From Patescibacteria group bacterium (GTDB lineage Bacteria; Patescibacteriota; Microgenomatia; UBA8517): DNA of 64,000 nucleotides. The DNA lies in NCBI GenBank assembly GCA_035549555.1, contig DASZQR010000010.1, positions 434,001 to 498,000 of the forward strand, written 5' to 3'. This document shows, piece by piece, positions 26,800-35,936 of the stretch (within the stretch, counting starts at the first letter, position 1; every line of letters begins with the position of its first letter). The position numbers were made by a program, and so were the translations under genes. The notes beneath the pieces are model-generated. The model ran no database searches and had not been told where the DNA came from. It was given only the letters and a program-made list of their open reading frames with translations.

Positions 26800-27524
26800 T
26801 TTCCTATCTTTTGTCCAATCCACATAATAAAAAACAAAATATAATATTTAACTAATCCATTATAAATTTTACTTGAAGGAATTAATCTTTTCCATTGCTG
26901 ATCTTCATTAGCCAAACTTTTTCCGCTTGCACCTTTCAAATGAATTACTTCGGCATCAGGCAAATAGTAAACTTTAAGTCCGCTTTTCCAAATTTCCCTA
27001 CAATAATCTAAATCCTCATAATAAAAAAAATATTTTTCATTTAATTTACCAACTTTCTCAAGTGCTTTTGGTGTAATTAAAAAGGCAGCACCAACAACTG
27101 CATCAACTTCAATTGGTTCATTAACTTTTGGAACATACAAACCAAATAGTCCTTTCTGGCCAAACCAAAATTCTTTTATTGCATTGACTATTGTTGGGAA
27201 ATAAAAAACAGAATCTTGAACACTTCCGTCTTTATTTAAAAGTTTTGGAGCAATAACTCCGGCATCATCTTTTGTTTTTGCAAACTCTAGAAGTTTATCA
27301 ATCGCATTTTTTTTAACAACAGTATCAGAGTTCAAAAGCAAAACATATTTCCCTTTTGCTTTATCAATTCCGATATTATTTGCCTTTGCAAACCCTTTAT
27401 TATCAATACTGTTATCAATAACAATCACTTCATGTTTCACTTTTGTATTTTTTTTGATTGAGGCAACACAATCAGCAACCAATTTATCCGTTTTAAAATT
27501 AACAATAATTATGCTTAATTCCAT
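26796..27524 (-). CDS. GT2 family glycosyltransferase (rhamnosyltransferase-like)
   Basis: 242 residues. ELSIIIVNFKTDKLVADCVASI opening, VIVIDNSIDNKG, NNIGIDKAKGKYVLLLNSDTV with the NSD metal site, AFLITPKALEKVG and YYEDLDYCREIWKSG: the classic WbbL/rhamnosyltransferase layout. C-terminal hydrophobic stretch may touch the membrane. Overlaps the next GT2 gene by 10 bp. Confidence 0.88.
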   Translation of the reverse strand: MELSIIIVNFKTDKLVADCVASIKKNTKVKHEVIVIDNSIDNKGFAKANNIGIDKAKGKYVLLLNSDTVVKKNAIDKLLEFAKTKDDAGVIAPKLLNKDGSVQDSVFYFPTIVNAIKEFWFGQKGLFGLYVPKVNEPIEVDAVVGAAFLITPKALEKVGKLNEKYFFYYEDLDYCREIWKSGLKVYYLPDAEVIHLKGASGKSLANEDQQWKRLIPSSKIYNGLVKYYILFFIMWIGQKIGK

Positions 27525-28402
27525 TTTGCAAAAATTGCTTCATCACTAACCTTAGAATTTTTAAGTTCAATACTTCTTGATTTATGTAATTCCTTTCTTT
27601 TCGCCATTGCCATAAACACTATTCTTAAATATCCAGGATGCATAAATATTTTTTTCACCAAAGCAGTAAAATGTTTTCGTGATAAATTATTGCTCGTTAT
27701 GTTTTTCCAGTTAAAAAGTAAATAATTTCTTTCGCGCATTCTCTTTACATAATTTTGATCCAATAATTTATAAGTTGATTCATGTTTATGTATCACATTG
27801 GTCTTTGAATCCCAGAGAATTTTATAACCTCTTTTTTGTGCTCTATAAGACAAGTCCAAATCTTCAAAATAAAATGGGAAAAGTTCTGAATCAAAACCAT
27901 TAAGTTCGTCCCAAACATCTTTCCTAAAAACAGCGCTTCCTCCACTTGCCCAAAAACTTTCAAATACACCATTTCTTTCTGATTGACCTTCATGAATTAT
28001 AAAACCATCTTTAAAAATTCCTTTTGCGTAGCCAAATCCTTTTTCATGTAAAGATACAGCAAAGACTTGATTATCTTCAAAATCTTTTTGAATAGTTTCC
28101 AAAAAATTTTTACCCACCACAACATCGCTATTCAACAAACAAACCAATTCTCTCTTTGCTTTTGTAACAGCATCGTTAACATTTGCTGCAAATCCGCCAT
28201 TTTTTTCATGAGAAATTATTCTAACTTTTTTTTCATAATTTTTTTCTAAAAATTCGATGGAATCATCTGTTGAAGCATCATCAGAAATGATAATTTCTTT
28301 AATATTATTTTTCTTATTATTTTTAGCATCCAAAACAAAAGGTAAATTCTTAGAAAGCAATTCTTTTCCGTTAAAGTTTGGTATTACAATTGTAATATTC
28401 AT
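27515..28402 (-). CDS. GT2 family glycosyltransferase
   Basis: 295 residues. ITIVIPNFNGKELLSKNLP opening, IISDDASTDDSIEF, LVCLLNSDVV metal site, SGGSAVFRKDVWDELNGFD and FYFEDLDLSYRAQKRGYKI acceptor region. WbbL-type GT2 of surface polysaccharide loci. First gene of a five-gene operon with a second GT2, a hydrolase, a GT-C enzyme and a cupin. The promoter region is not clear. Confidence 0.88.
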   Translation of the reverse strand: MNITIVIPNFNGKELLSKNLPFVLDAKNNKKNNIKEIIISDDASTDDSIEFLEKNYEKKVRIISHEKNGGFAANVNDAVTKAKRELVCLLNSDVVVGKNFLETIQKDFEDNQVFAVSLHEKGFGYAKGIFKDGFIIHEGQSERNGVFESFWASGGSAVFRKDVWDELNGFDSELFPFYFEDLDLSYRAQKRGYKILWDSKTNVIHKHESTYKLLDQNYVKRMRERNYLLFNWKNITSNNLSRKHFTALVKKIFMHPGYLRIVFMAMAKRKELHKSRSIELKNSKVSDEAIFAKWN

Positions 28403-28443
28403 TTATATACTTTTATTTATTAATTTTAACATTCCTATAACTT

Positions 28444-29970
28444 TCAAGGTAGAATTTTCAAGTTCTGTTTATCTCTTTCTTGTACCAAAATTGCGCCAAA
28501 ACTTTTTTCGCCAACTATCTTTGAATAGGAATTCTCTTGACCCATAAATTCTGGCAAATACTGTGGCGGTATTCCGTCTTGCGGTTCAATAATTGAAAAT
28601 CCCAGATTCCATTTGTTATTATCATCATTAAGTGCAATCACTTGTCCTTCCTGCCCTCTCCCGTGCCAAGTTGGAATGTAATTATACTTATCCTGCCCAT
28701 ACCATTTATATAAATATGACCAGACAATATTTACCCAAAGAGGAGATGTAAGAGTATTAACACTAAAAGGTTTTCCATTTGCATTACTATATGTATAATC
28801 AACTGCAGAAATTTCTTTATTTAAAACCATATCTTTTTGAATTGAAAAAAGTGTAGCAGCGTTTTTATTTTGAGAAATAGTCATCGAAATATTTCCATAG
28901 ATTAAAATAATCAAAACAGCAAAAGCAAGTATGTAATATTTTTTATTTATCCATGTTCCAATAAAACTTGCAATCAAAATTGAAACAGCGGGACCAATTC
29001 CCACCATTAAAAATGGAGTAGAAGTTCCTCCAACTGTAACAACCGACAAATGAGAAAAAAGCCAAGTATCTAGAAATAATATTTTTCTATCATGTTTTAT
29101 AATTCCTGTAATTGCCATTGCAATTACTAATACAAAACTCCATCCCACATTTCCCGGGTAGGAATTAAATGAAAATATTCTTCCAGTTTGATTCAAATAT
29201 AGAATTAAATAATCACCAATCGATTTTTCATATGCCAAGTTTCCGTTATCTCCATTTGCCAAGCTTTTAACAGCGTTAATTGTTGGTACAATTCCAAATT
29301 TTAATTGCGCCAAAAACATAGTTAATAAAGTTAAAATTAAAACTCCGCCAAAAGTCATCAATTGCTTTCTTGTTACATTTTTTCGTCCAATATAAAGCCA
29401 AATCACTAAGGGAACGATATGATATGCCAGAAATATTTCTGATTGTATCGAGAGTCCTAATCCAAGGGCAGCAATAATAAGCCAATATTTTTCTTTACGA
29501 TTAATCCATTCCCAAAGCCCCAGATACATTAATGGAACCGTTACAATCCCAAGTGTTGGATTTGAAAGCCAAGTTGCATATTGAGTGGCTTCAAAAGAAA
29601 TTGCATAGAGAAAACCTGCAATCAAAGAAGTCTTAATGTTTTTAGTCATCAAAAATGTCAAATAAAAAACAATTAAAATTGTAAGTGAATTTATAAGAGC
29701 AATTCCGTAAGCTGCAACGATAGGACTTCCTCTTCCAATTAAATAAAATGGAGCTAAAACATAATAATAAAATACGCCATGAAAAAGACCTGGTTGGCTT
29801 GCCGGCGGTCCAAAAATCTTCAAGTGTCCGTGTGCAATCTCCAAAGCATTGACAGCATCTCGCGCCTGGTCATAACCAAAAGTTAAAATGTTATTATGCA
29901 AAAACATTATACGAAGGAAATATCCAAAAATAAAAATTAAAAAAAGTAAAACTAAAACACTCCGTTTCAT
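28444..29970 (-). CDS. GT-C glycosyltransferase, paralog family B, copy 1
   Basis: 508 residues. The first loop holds Asp34-Gln-x-Arg37-Asp38 in FGYDQARDAVNALEI, then HGHLKIFGPPAS and FHGVFYYYVLAPFYLIG. This D-Q-x-R-D plus GP..x..G...YYYx..P pattern defines family B, related to GT39-type enzymes but distinct from family A. About 11 helices and a C-terminal outer part. A TATACT box lies 9 nt before its ATG. Confidence 0.84.
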   Translation of the reverse strand: MKRSVLVLLFLIFIFGYFLRIMFLHNNILTFGYDQARDAVNALEIAHGHLKIFGPPASQPGLFHGVFYYYVLAPFYLIGRGSPIVAAYGIALINSLTILIVFYLTFLMTKNIKTSLIAGFLYAISFEATQYATWLSNPTLGIVTVPLMYLGLWEWINRKEKYWLIIAALGLGLSIQSEIFLAYHIVPLVIWLYIGRKNVTRKQLMTFGGVLILTLLTMFLAQLKFGIVPTINAVKSLANGDNGNLAYEKSIGDYLILYLNQTGRIFSFNSYPGNVGWSFVLVIAMAITGIIKHDRKILFLDTWLFSHLSVVTVGGTSTPFLMVGIGPAVSILIASFIGTWINKKYYILAFAVLIILIYGNISMTISQNKNAATLFSIQKDMVLNKEISAVDYTYSNANGKPFSVNTLTSPLWVNIVWSYLYKWYGQDKYNYIPTWHGRGQEGQVIALNDDNNKWNLGFSIIEPQDGIPPQYLPEFMGQENSYSKIVGEKSFGAILVQERDKQNLKILP

Positions 29971-30015
29971 AACTACTCAAGTATAAATCCCAAAAGTTAG
30001 TGAAGCAATATAAAT

Positions 30016-31029
30016 TTATATCAATTGTTTAAACTTTTCCTCAAACTCTTCATAAGAAAAATTTTGTGCTGTTTTACTTGCAAAAAGAGCCATTTGTTTT
30101 CTTAAACTTTCATCATCCAAAATTTTTTTAGTATATCTATAAAGCTCATGAGCATCATCCCACAAAAAACCATTTACGGTATTTTGAACAATTTCCCGAT
30201 GTCCTCCATCATTAAAAATAACAGGAACACAAGAAGCAGCCATTGCTTCAACAACAGTAATTCCAAAATGCTCTTTCTTTTGCGGAGTATCGCTGCCAAA
30301 TCCGCTAGCAGACCAGAAAATTTTTGCCTTTGAATATAAATCTTTAAGTGTTTTAAAGTCTGGGCTTTTAATTATTTCAATAGGATAATCTTTAATTTGA
30401 AGTGTAAGTTCTTTTACATATTCTTCTGCGCCAACTTCAATTCCTCCAGCCAAAACAAGTTTATAACTTTCGTTCGCTTTACTAAAAGCTGCGAAAGTTT
30501 TTATTAAAACATCTTGTCTTTTGTTTTGCATTAAATTTGAAAATCTTGCAACATTTAAAATTATATTTTCTTTCTTTTTTCCTTTAAAATCATCGACAGC
30601 AACTGGAGGATATAAAACAAAGGAGTTTATTCCGAATTCCTTATCAATAATGTTTTTTGTAAAATTAGAATTTACAATTATTTTATTAATACGCATTAAT
30701 TTAAATTTATTAAGAAGCGATTGTCCATTTACTCTTTGAAACGGTACTTGAAAATGAAGGAAATTCTTCCGTGCCCGAAGAGCTGGTACACTCCCATCAG
30801 AGACCCAAAAACAAATATCATACCCATCTCCTCTTTTAATATCTTTTACAAAATTAATTTTCTTTAAATCAATTCCAAATCTTTTTTCCAGCTTTTCTTT
30901 AATTTCGTTGTCTTTCCATTCAACATCAACAACATAATTATTTTTTAGAAGTGCAGTCGCAATCGCCATTGTATATCTCTCTCCTCCGCCAAGAGTATCT
31001 AAATAGGGATTAAAAATTGCAGCTTTCAT
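30016..31029 (-). CDS. GT4 family glycosyltransferase
   Basis: 337 residues, GT-B fold. MKAAIFNPYLDTLGGGERYT opening and the donor motif EHFGITVVEAMAASCVPV near residue 255. The GGGERY start and the overall plan recall ALG11/ALG2-like mannosyltransferases, but that level is uncertain. A large DNA hairpin lies inside the gene at 30465-30499. Confidence 0.88.
   Translation of the reverse strand: MKAAIFNPYLDTLGGGERYTMAIATALLKNNYVVDVEWKDNEIKEKLEKRFGIDLKKINFVKDIKRGDGYDICFWVSDGSVPALRARKNFLHFQVPFQRVNGQSLLNKFKLMRINKIIVNSNFTKNIIDKEFGINSFVLYPPVAVDDFKGKKKENIILNVARFSNLMQNKRQDVLIKTFAAFSKANESYKLVLAGGIEVGAEEYVKELTLQIKDYPIEIIKSPDFKTLKDLYSKAKIFWSASGFGSDTPQKKEHFGITVVEAMAASCVPVIFNDGGHREIVQNTVNGFLWDDAHELYRYTKKILDDESLRKQMALFASKTAQNFSYEEFEEKFKQLI
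30465..30499. repeat. Long imperfect hairpin inside a GT4 gene
   Basis: Outer arms AACTTTCG / CGAAAGTT (8 bp), a small internal bulge, then inner arms GCTTT / AAAGC (5 bp) around an ACTA loop: 13 base pairs in 35 nt. It encodes ordinary GT4 residues (FSKANES), so it may be chance or a palindrome insertion that was tolerated. Confidence 0.4.
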
Positions 31030-31058
31030 TTGAACCTAAACCAAGCATAACATATAAT
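31030..31058 (+). promoter_or_regulatory. Promoter of a small unknown gene
   Basis: TTGAAC (31030-31035), 17-nt spacer, TATAAT (31053-31058), then 9 nt to the ATG at 31068. Four of six -35 bases and all -10 bases match the consensus. Confidence 0.55.
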
Positions 31059-31067
31059 ACTGTTAAC

Positions 31068-31331
31068 ATGAAAGAATATTTGGAACATAAAATAGATTTT
31101 AAACCAGTACAAGTAATACGATTAACTAATAAAGTATCTGAGAGTTTGTTTACACTTGCATCAATAAGTTTAATCACAACATCTTATATTAGTAAAAATC
31201 CAAACCTGACCAGTTCCCAACAATTAGAATATTACAAACAAGAATGTTTATCTCTCGTTTTTGAAACATTTAGTTTAATATTAAGATTCCAAACTTTTTT
31301 AGCCGAATTAATCAACCAACACTGCTCTTAA
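31068..31331 (+). CDS. Small hypothetical protein
   Basis: 87 residues from the ATG 9 nt downstream of TATAAT; an earlier in-frame Met (31017) overlaps the divergent gene and is rejected. Mostly helical, starts MKEYLEHKIDFKPVQVIRL, single C-terminal Cys. No recognised domain. Its last 20 bp overlap the convergent GT2 gene. The good promoter is the main reason to believe it is real. Confidence 0.5.
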   Translation: MKEYLEHKIDFKPVQVIRLTNKVSESLFTLASISLITTSYISKNPNLTSSQQLEYYKQECLSLVFETFSLILRFQTFLAELINQHCS

Positions 31332-32067
31332 TTTGAAGTTCATAAAGTTTTGCATAACTCGTAAACTTACTAAATACCTGATAAATCGCGTAGATAATTC
31401 CTTCTGGCCCATCTAAAAACGCCATTTCCAAAATCATCCTTTTCCAAAATTCTCTCGCCATTGCTGTAAAAAATCTTGGCACATTCATTCTTGGATGTTT
31501 TGCATCATACATCAATTTCGCTTCTTTTTCAGACCAACTGTTTGTTTTAGCAACCATCTCGCTCAAAGTCATATTTTTTTTATGAATCATAGGATTTTCC
31601 ATATGTCCTAATTCTCCTTCAAACTGAGGTTCTTCGTGAACATCTCCTGTCCACTTCTTAAAAGCACTTTTTCTAAAAATTCTCTTTTGATAATCTGGAT
31701 ATTGTCCGCTATGTTTAAACTCTTTTCCAAAAATAAAATTGCGCCTGGGAACTGCAAATCCGTTAAATCTTATATCAGAAAGTTTATCTAAGATTTCATT
31801 TTGAAGTTTATCAGCACATCTTTCATCAGCATCAATATAAAATACCCAGTCACTTTTTGCATTTTTAATTCCTAAGTTGCGCCATGCATCAAAACTTCCA
31901 TTTCCCAAATATTTAATAATCTTTGTATGATATTTTTTTGCAATATCATTTGTTTTGTCAGTATTTCCAGTGTCAACTACAACAATTTCGTCACACCACC
32001 TAATTGATTTTAAACATTCTTCAATATGTTTCTCTTCATTTTTTGTAATTATAATTGCACTAATCAT
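31312..32067 (-). CDS. GT2 family glycosyltransferase (WaaE-like)
   Basis: About 251 residues from the ATG forming ATGA with the upstream stop (a start two codons earlier is possible). ISAIIITKNEEKHIEECL, IVVVDTGNTDKTNDIA, WVFYIDADERC metal site; SGQYPDYQKRIFRKSAFKKW and DVHEEPQF follow, as in WaaE/beta-1,4-glucosyltransferase type enzymes. Third and last gene of a GT2 trio. Confidence 0.88.
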   Translation of the reverse strand: MISAIIITKNEEKHIEECLKSIRWCDEIVVVDTGNTDKTNDIAKKYHTKIIKYLGNGSFDAWRNLGIKNAKSDWVFYIDADERCADKLQNEILDKLSDIRFNGFAVPRRNFIFGKEFKHSGQYPDYQKRIFRKSAFKKWTGDVHEEPQFEGELGHMENPMIHKKNMTLSEMVAKTNSWSEKEAKLMYDAKHPRMNVPRFFTAMAREFWKRMILEMAFLDGPEGIIYAIYQVFSKFTSYAKLYELQIKSSVG

Positions 32068-32981
32068 TCCCAACTCCCTTTTCTAAATTTTCTTAAATAA
32101 AAATCTCGTATTCCAACTCCCTGGAAGTGACGTCCCATTATAAATAATCTTAAAGATTCTCTGAATAATGCAAATTTTGCTCGCATCTTTGCATATTTAA
32201 ATCCAAATAAAAGTCTGTTTCTGGAAATAAAATAATCATTTAGATCACTTCCTATTCCAGAGGATTGTGCTACTTTGTGCCACAAAAATGCCCTTGGCTC
32301 ATAAATTATTTTGTAACCTTTTTTTCCTAGACGTACAGATAAATCTGCATCTTCTAAATACATAAAATATTTCTCATCAAAAAGACCAACCTCTTTTAAA
32401 GCTTTTATGTTAATCAACATACATGCTCCTGTTGCAAAATCGATTTCTTTCGATTTGTCGTATTGTTTTTTATCGATTTCATCAACTCCATTATTTGTCG
32501 CGTAAATATTCTTCCAATCAATTTTTCCTCCGGCGTACCAAATAACTTTCCCGAGTTCTGTTTTTTTGTATTTCTTATGAAATTCAAATCCCTTAGCAAA
32601 ATAAATCTTAGGTGAGATTATCGCGTTATTTTTATTTTCTTCTGCTTTTTTTAGCAAATTCGTAAGCAAATTTGAGTCAACAATTACATCATTATTTACG
32701 AGAAGCACATAATCTGCATTTTTATCGATTGCATATTTCATTCCTAAATTATTTCCTGCAGCAAATCCTAAATTCCGCCCTGCTTCCATTATTTCCAAAG
32801 AAAATTTTCCCGGCTTTAACTTTCTAAATTCAGCAACAGAATTATCATTGCTTCCGTTATCAACAATTATAATTTTCACCTGAAATTCTTTTGTTACTTT
32901 TAGTTTTTGTAAACTCTGAAATGTCTCAATTGTTAATTTTGGCTGATTCCAATTCAAAACTATTATGAAGATCTTAGTCAT
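32064..32981 (-). CDS. GT2 family glycosyltransferase (rhamnosyltransferase-like)
   Basis: 305 residues. IFIIVLNWNQPKLTIETF opening, KIIIVDNGSNDNSV, NLGFAAGNNLGMKYAI, YVLLVNNDVIV metal site, TGACMLINIKALKEVGLFDE and YLEDADLSVRLGKKGYKI. WbbL family. ATGA overlaps with both neighbours, so the trio is tightly co-translated. Confidence 0.89.
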   Translation of the reverse strand: MTKIFIIVLNWNQPKLTIETFQSLQKLKVTKEFQVKIIIVDNGSNDNSVAEFRKLKPGKFSLEIMEAGRNLGFAAGNNLGMKYAIDKNADYVLLVNNDVIVDSNLLTNLLKKAEENKNNAIISPKIYFAKGFEFHKKYKKTELGKVIWYAGGKIDWKNIYATNNGVDEIDKKQYDKSKEIDFATGACMLINIKALKEVGLFDEKYFMYLEDADLSVRLGKKGYKIIYEPRAFLWHKVAQSSGIGSDLNDYFISRNRLLFGFKYAKMRAKFALFRESLRLFIMGRHFQGVGIRDFYLRKFRKGSWE

Positions 32982-33877
32982 ACTTTAAATTTACGTCTTA
33001 TCCTTGGAATTATACCGCCATTTTCTTTAATAATCACATCATTTTCCCAATAATTAAGTTCCCTTTTTTGTTTTGCAATTTCTCCTATCACATTACTGAT
33101 TTGCATTTCTTCATCTTTAAATCCTTGCATTTGCCAAATTTTCAGATAAACAACAAGTTCAGAAAAAGCCTGCAAAGCAGATAATGCAAATCCAAAAATT
33201 CCATCTCTATATCCCTGTCCGGCAAAATATCTACTTAAAAATTCTGCTGAAGGTTTTGCAATTAAATCATGAGGACTAAAATTATAATCTTTTGCTTTTA
33301 GTTTCGCCTGAACGCTTGTGTACCTATTCATTCGTTCAATAAATTGTTCGATTGTTTCGTAGTGATGATGTGTTATTGCAAACTCGTTTTTTGCTTCCAA
33401 ATCAATTCCGTTTCCTTCTGTCATTGGCACACTATGAATTACCTCGTCCCAAGTAACTTTTCCCTTTTTAAAAAATCTAATATTATAATCTGGCCACCAA
33501 CGAGAATGATGAAGTATCTTTCCAAAAACAATATTTTCGCGCGGAATTCTTACGTAATCTGCTTCATTATTTTCTACAATCTCATTTAATCGCTCTTTTA
33601 ATTCTTTTTTAATCTCTTCGTCTGGATCAAGTATTAAAATCCACTCTCCAGTTGCCTTAGATATTCCAAAATTTCGTACCGGTTCAACATAATTTACAAA
33701 TTCATGAACAAAAATCTTAGCCTTATATTTTTTGGCAGCTTCAGTAATTTTCTTGCCTCCGCTCATATCAACAATAATTATTTCGCTTGCTATATTCTTA
33801 ACCGAAGACAAACAAAGCGGCAAATACTTCTCCTCGCCGTCAACTGCAGTAATAACAACAGAAATCTTGCTTTTCAC
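32978..33877 (-). CDS. GT2 family glycosyltransferase with altered N-terminal motif
   Basis: 299 residues, GTG start with TACAAT ending 6 nt before it. ISVVITAVDGEEKYLPLCL opens the fold; IIIVDMSGGKKITEAAKKY replaces the usual DDxSxDxT, and WILILDPDEEI gives the metal site as DPD. C-terminal YPDYNIRFF-like part, HHHYETIEQFIERMNRYTSVQA and YFAGQGYRDGIFGF match WaaE-like enzymes. The changed second motif may alter nucleotide binding. Confidence 0.85.
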   Translation of the reverse strand: MKSKISVVITAVDGEEKYLPLCLSSVKNIASEIIIVDMSGGKKITEAAKKYKAKIFVHEFVNYVEPVRNFGISKATGEWILILDPDEEIKKELKERLNEIVENNEADYVRIPRENIVFGKILHHSRWWPDYNIRFFKKGKVTWDEVIHSVPMTEGNGIDLEAKNEFAITHHHYETIEQFIERMNRYTSVQAKLKAKDYNFSPHDLIAKPSAEFLSRYFAGQGYRDGIFGFALSALQAFSELVVYLKIWQMQGFKDEEMQISNVIGEIAKQKRELNYWENDVIIKENGGIIPRIRRKFKV

Positions 33878-33883
33878 ACTTAA

Positions 33884-33889
33884 ATTGTA
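33884..33889 (-). promoter_or_regulatory. Leaderless -10 box for the GT2 trio
   Basis: Minus-strand TACAAT, 6 nt before a GTG start at 33877, predicting a leaderless GTG-initiated mRNA. Confidence 0.5.
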
Positions 33890-33892
33890 GCA

Positions 33893-34261
33893 TTACTTAG
33901 CAGAAGCATCTATATCCTTATCAAGATCAATAAAATCATAAACAGAATAGGCCAAATTAAAAACATCTTCTCCATATTGATCTTCTAGTGCAATAGACAA
34001 TTCATCAGCCTGAATGGCATCTTCCAAATCCTGTGCTTTTTTTAGTCTTCCAAATCTCTCATCAGACAATACTTCACCAACTTTTTCAAATACTCCAGAA
34101 AAATCATTAGTTCTAATTAGGTTAATCATATCGACAACATATTCTTCAGACTCTTCACCTGGTAAAAAAACTGTAGAATTAGGAAATAAATAACCACTAC
34201 TTCGTGCAAGGTCAAATTCATCCGAAAGTGTTTGTCTGTATTGTTCTAAATCAATTGACAC
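33893..34261 (-). CDS. Hypothetical acidic protein
   Basis: 122 residues with many Asp and Glu, no membrane segment, no Cys. Starts at GTG inside the end of the GT-C gene upstream (11 bp overlap), MSIDLEQYRQTLSDEFDLAR; helical prediction throughout, with EYVVDMINLIRTNDF and VFNLAYSVYDFIDLD. No known family recognised. Last gene of a four-gene operon of membrane glycan proteins. Confidence 0.6.
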   Translation of the reverse strand: MSIDLEQYRQTLSDEFDLARSSGYLFPNSTVFLPGEESEEYVVDMINLIRTNDFSGVFEKVGEVLSDERFGRLKKAQDLEDAIQADELSIALEDQYGEDVFNLAYSVYDFIDLDKDIDASAK

Positions 34262-35936
34262 GATATATATTCACAATATTATTTTCAAAAATTTTTGTCA
34301 ACCCTAGTTGTTTATCTCCCAACTTTGCCCTTTGTGGTTTTACCCAATAAATATATTTAATGTTATTTGTTTTCAAAAAGTTCACTGCAATTTTTTGATC
34401 AGTTGTATTATAAAATTGATTTTCTTCTGTAAGTCTATTTCTCCAATTAAAATTTGTAATATCAAGATTCACTTCATCTTCTAAAAAGGTTGTATGGTTT
34501 GAAAATGCAGAAACATAAGCAGTCGAGTCATATAAATATAAAGGTCGTGGCGGGTTGTTAATTGCTGCATTTGCAGCTTGTTGATCATACGGATAGGTTA
34601 AAACAATTCCATCAGATTGTTTACTCAAGAAATTTAATGCAGAAATTTCGTCGTTATCAATTTTTGCTGGAGGCCTTCCGGGAATATAAACTTGCATCAA
34701 TGTAATCACTGTAGTTGGAATAGTTAGTAAAATAATTGTTATAGAAAAAATTATTTTAAAATTTTTCGATTTGCTTTTTAAAATTAAATTTATTCCAACT
34801 CCTCCCAAAATTGCTGAAAAAAATAAACTATAATAAAAAAATTGAATAGTATTCCATGGTGTTCCCTTTTGTACAAAAAACATTGGAATTGCTGCTCCTG
34901 AAATAACTATTGAAGTTACAAAAACATCAAGCGAAGAAATTGTTTTTGGATGCCTTAACCATCTTATTACTTCAAATTCTTTTAAAAGCCTTGTCCACAT
35001 ATTTCCAATCCAAAAAACAATGAATGCAATTATTAAAGCAGGCCCGAGTTTTATCCAGTTATGAGCCAAGTTATAATTTGTAATTGCACTTGCCAACTTT
35101 GGTATTAAAAAACGATCAAGATTAAATAAATTTTGCAAAAACCAAAACGGTTGAAAAATAAATAAATTTTCACTTCCGCGATTTAATAATAAAAATAAAA
35201 TTAAAGTCAAAACAGAAGATCCAAAAAATATCTTAAAAATATCTATTTTTTTCTCTCGCAGATATTCCCAAGTTCCAACTAAAAACAAACTTCCTAAAAT
35301 TAGGACACCAGCATAAGCTTTTGTCTCCAATAAGATCCCAAAAAACAATATTGGTAAGTATTTATTTTTCTTAAGTAAAAAATATAATCCCAAAAAGATA
35401 AATATTAAAGATAATGCAAACGGCGGATTAATTAATGTCGATATTCCTTGTTGCGCCCAAAATGTCGATTCCCCTTTTCCAAAAATCCATGAGATATCTC
35501 CTCCAAAGTAAATAAAAAATATTGCCCAAAACGATGCAACTTTTGATTTTGTCCACTGCATCATAAACAAATAACATGTAATGCCAATTAGAATGGCAAG
35601 TATTGGCGGTACAATTTGGAAATATAAATTCACAGTTGGAATTTGTGTAATTGTATGAATTGCTGCAAGCAATAAATCAAAACCAAGATGATAATTTTTA
35701 ATTTGTTGGCCAGCAAAAACTGGCATTTCAAAACTTCCGCGAGCAAGAGAATTTATTAGCGCAATATGCCAAATTCCATCATGTCCATTAGCCCCCCAAA
35801 ATCCCATTCCAAAAGAATAAATAATTCCCGATTTAATCATGGTAATAGACCAGGAAACAGTCCCTGCGATAAGAAGTAAAATTAAATAAATATTAGCGGT
35901 TAAATAATGTGTTAAACGATTTTTTCGCATCTTCAA
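34251..35936 (-). CDS. GT-C-like polytopic membrane protein
   Basis: 561 residues, about 12 helices. First outer loop has GFWGANGHDGIWHIALINSLARG and IKNYHLGFD; an acidic residue after a Gly-His in the first loop is usual for GT-C enzymes. C-terminal outer part: DGIVLTYPYDQQAANA and YDSTAYVSAFSNHT. It overlaps the flippase gene upstream by about 40 bp. A second Met two codons in could be the true start. Sugar and acceptor unknown; no closer family recognised. Confidence 0.75.
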   Translation of the reverse strand: MKMRKNRLTHYLTANIYLILLLIAGTVSWSITMIKSGIIYSFGMGFWGANGHDGIWHIALINSLARGSFEMPVFAGQQIKNYHLGFDLLLAAIHTITQIPTVNLYFQIVPPILAILIGITCYLFMMQWTKSKVASFWAIFFIYFGGDISWIFGKGESTFWAQQGISTLINPPFALSLIFIFLGLYFLLKKNKYLPILFFGILLETKAYAGVLILGSLFLVGTWEYLREKKIDIFKIFFGSSVLTLILFLLLNRGSENLFIFQPFWFLQNLFNLDRFLIPKLASAITNYNLAHNWIKLGPALIIAFIVFWIGNMWTRLLKEFEVIRWLRHPKTISSLDVFVTSIVISGAAIPMFFVQKGTPWNTIQFFYYSLFFSAILGGVGINLILKSKSKNFKIIFSITIILLTIPTTVITLMQVYIPGRPPAKIDNDEISALNFLSKQSDGIVLTYPYDQQAANAAINNPPRPLYLYDSTAYVSAFSNHTTFLEDEVNLDITNFNWRNRLTEENQFYNTTDQKIAVNFLKTNNIKYIYWVKPQRAKLGDKQLGLTKIFENNIVNIYRVN

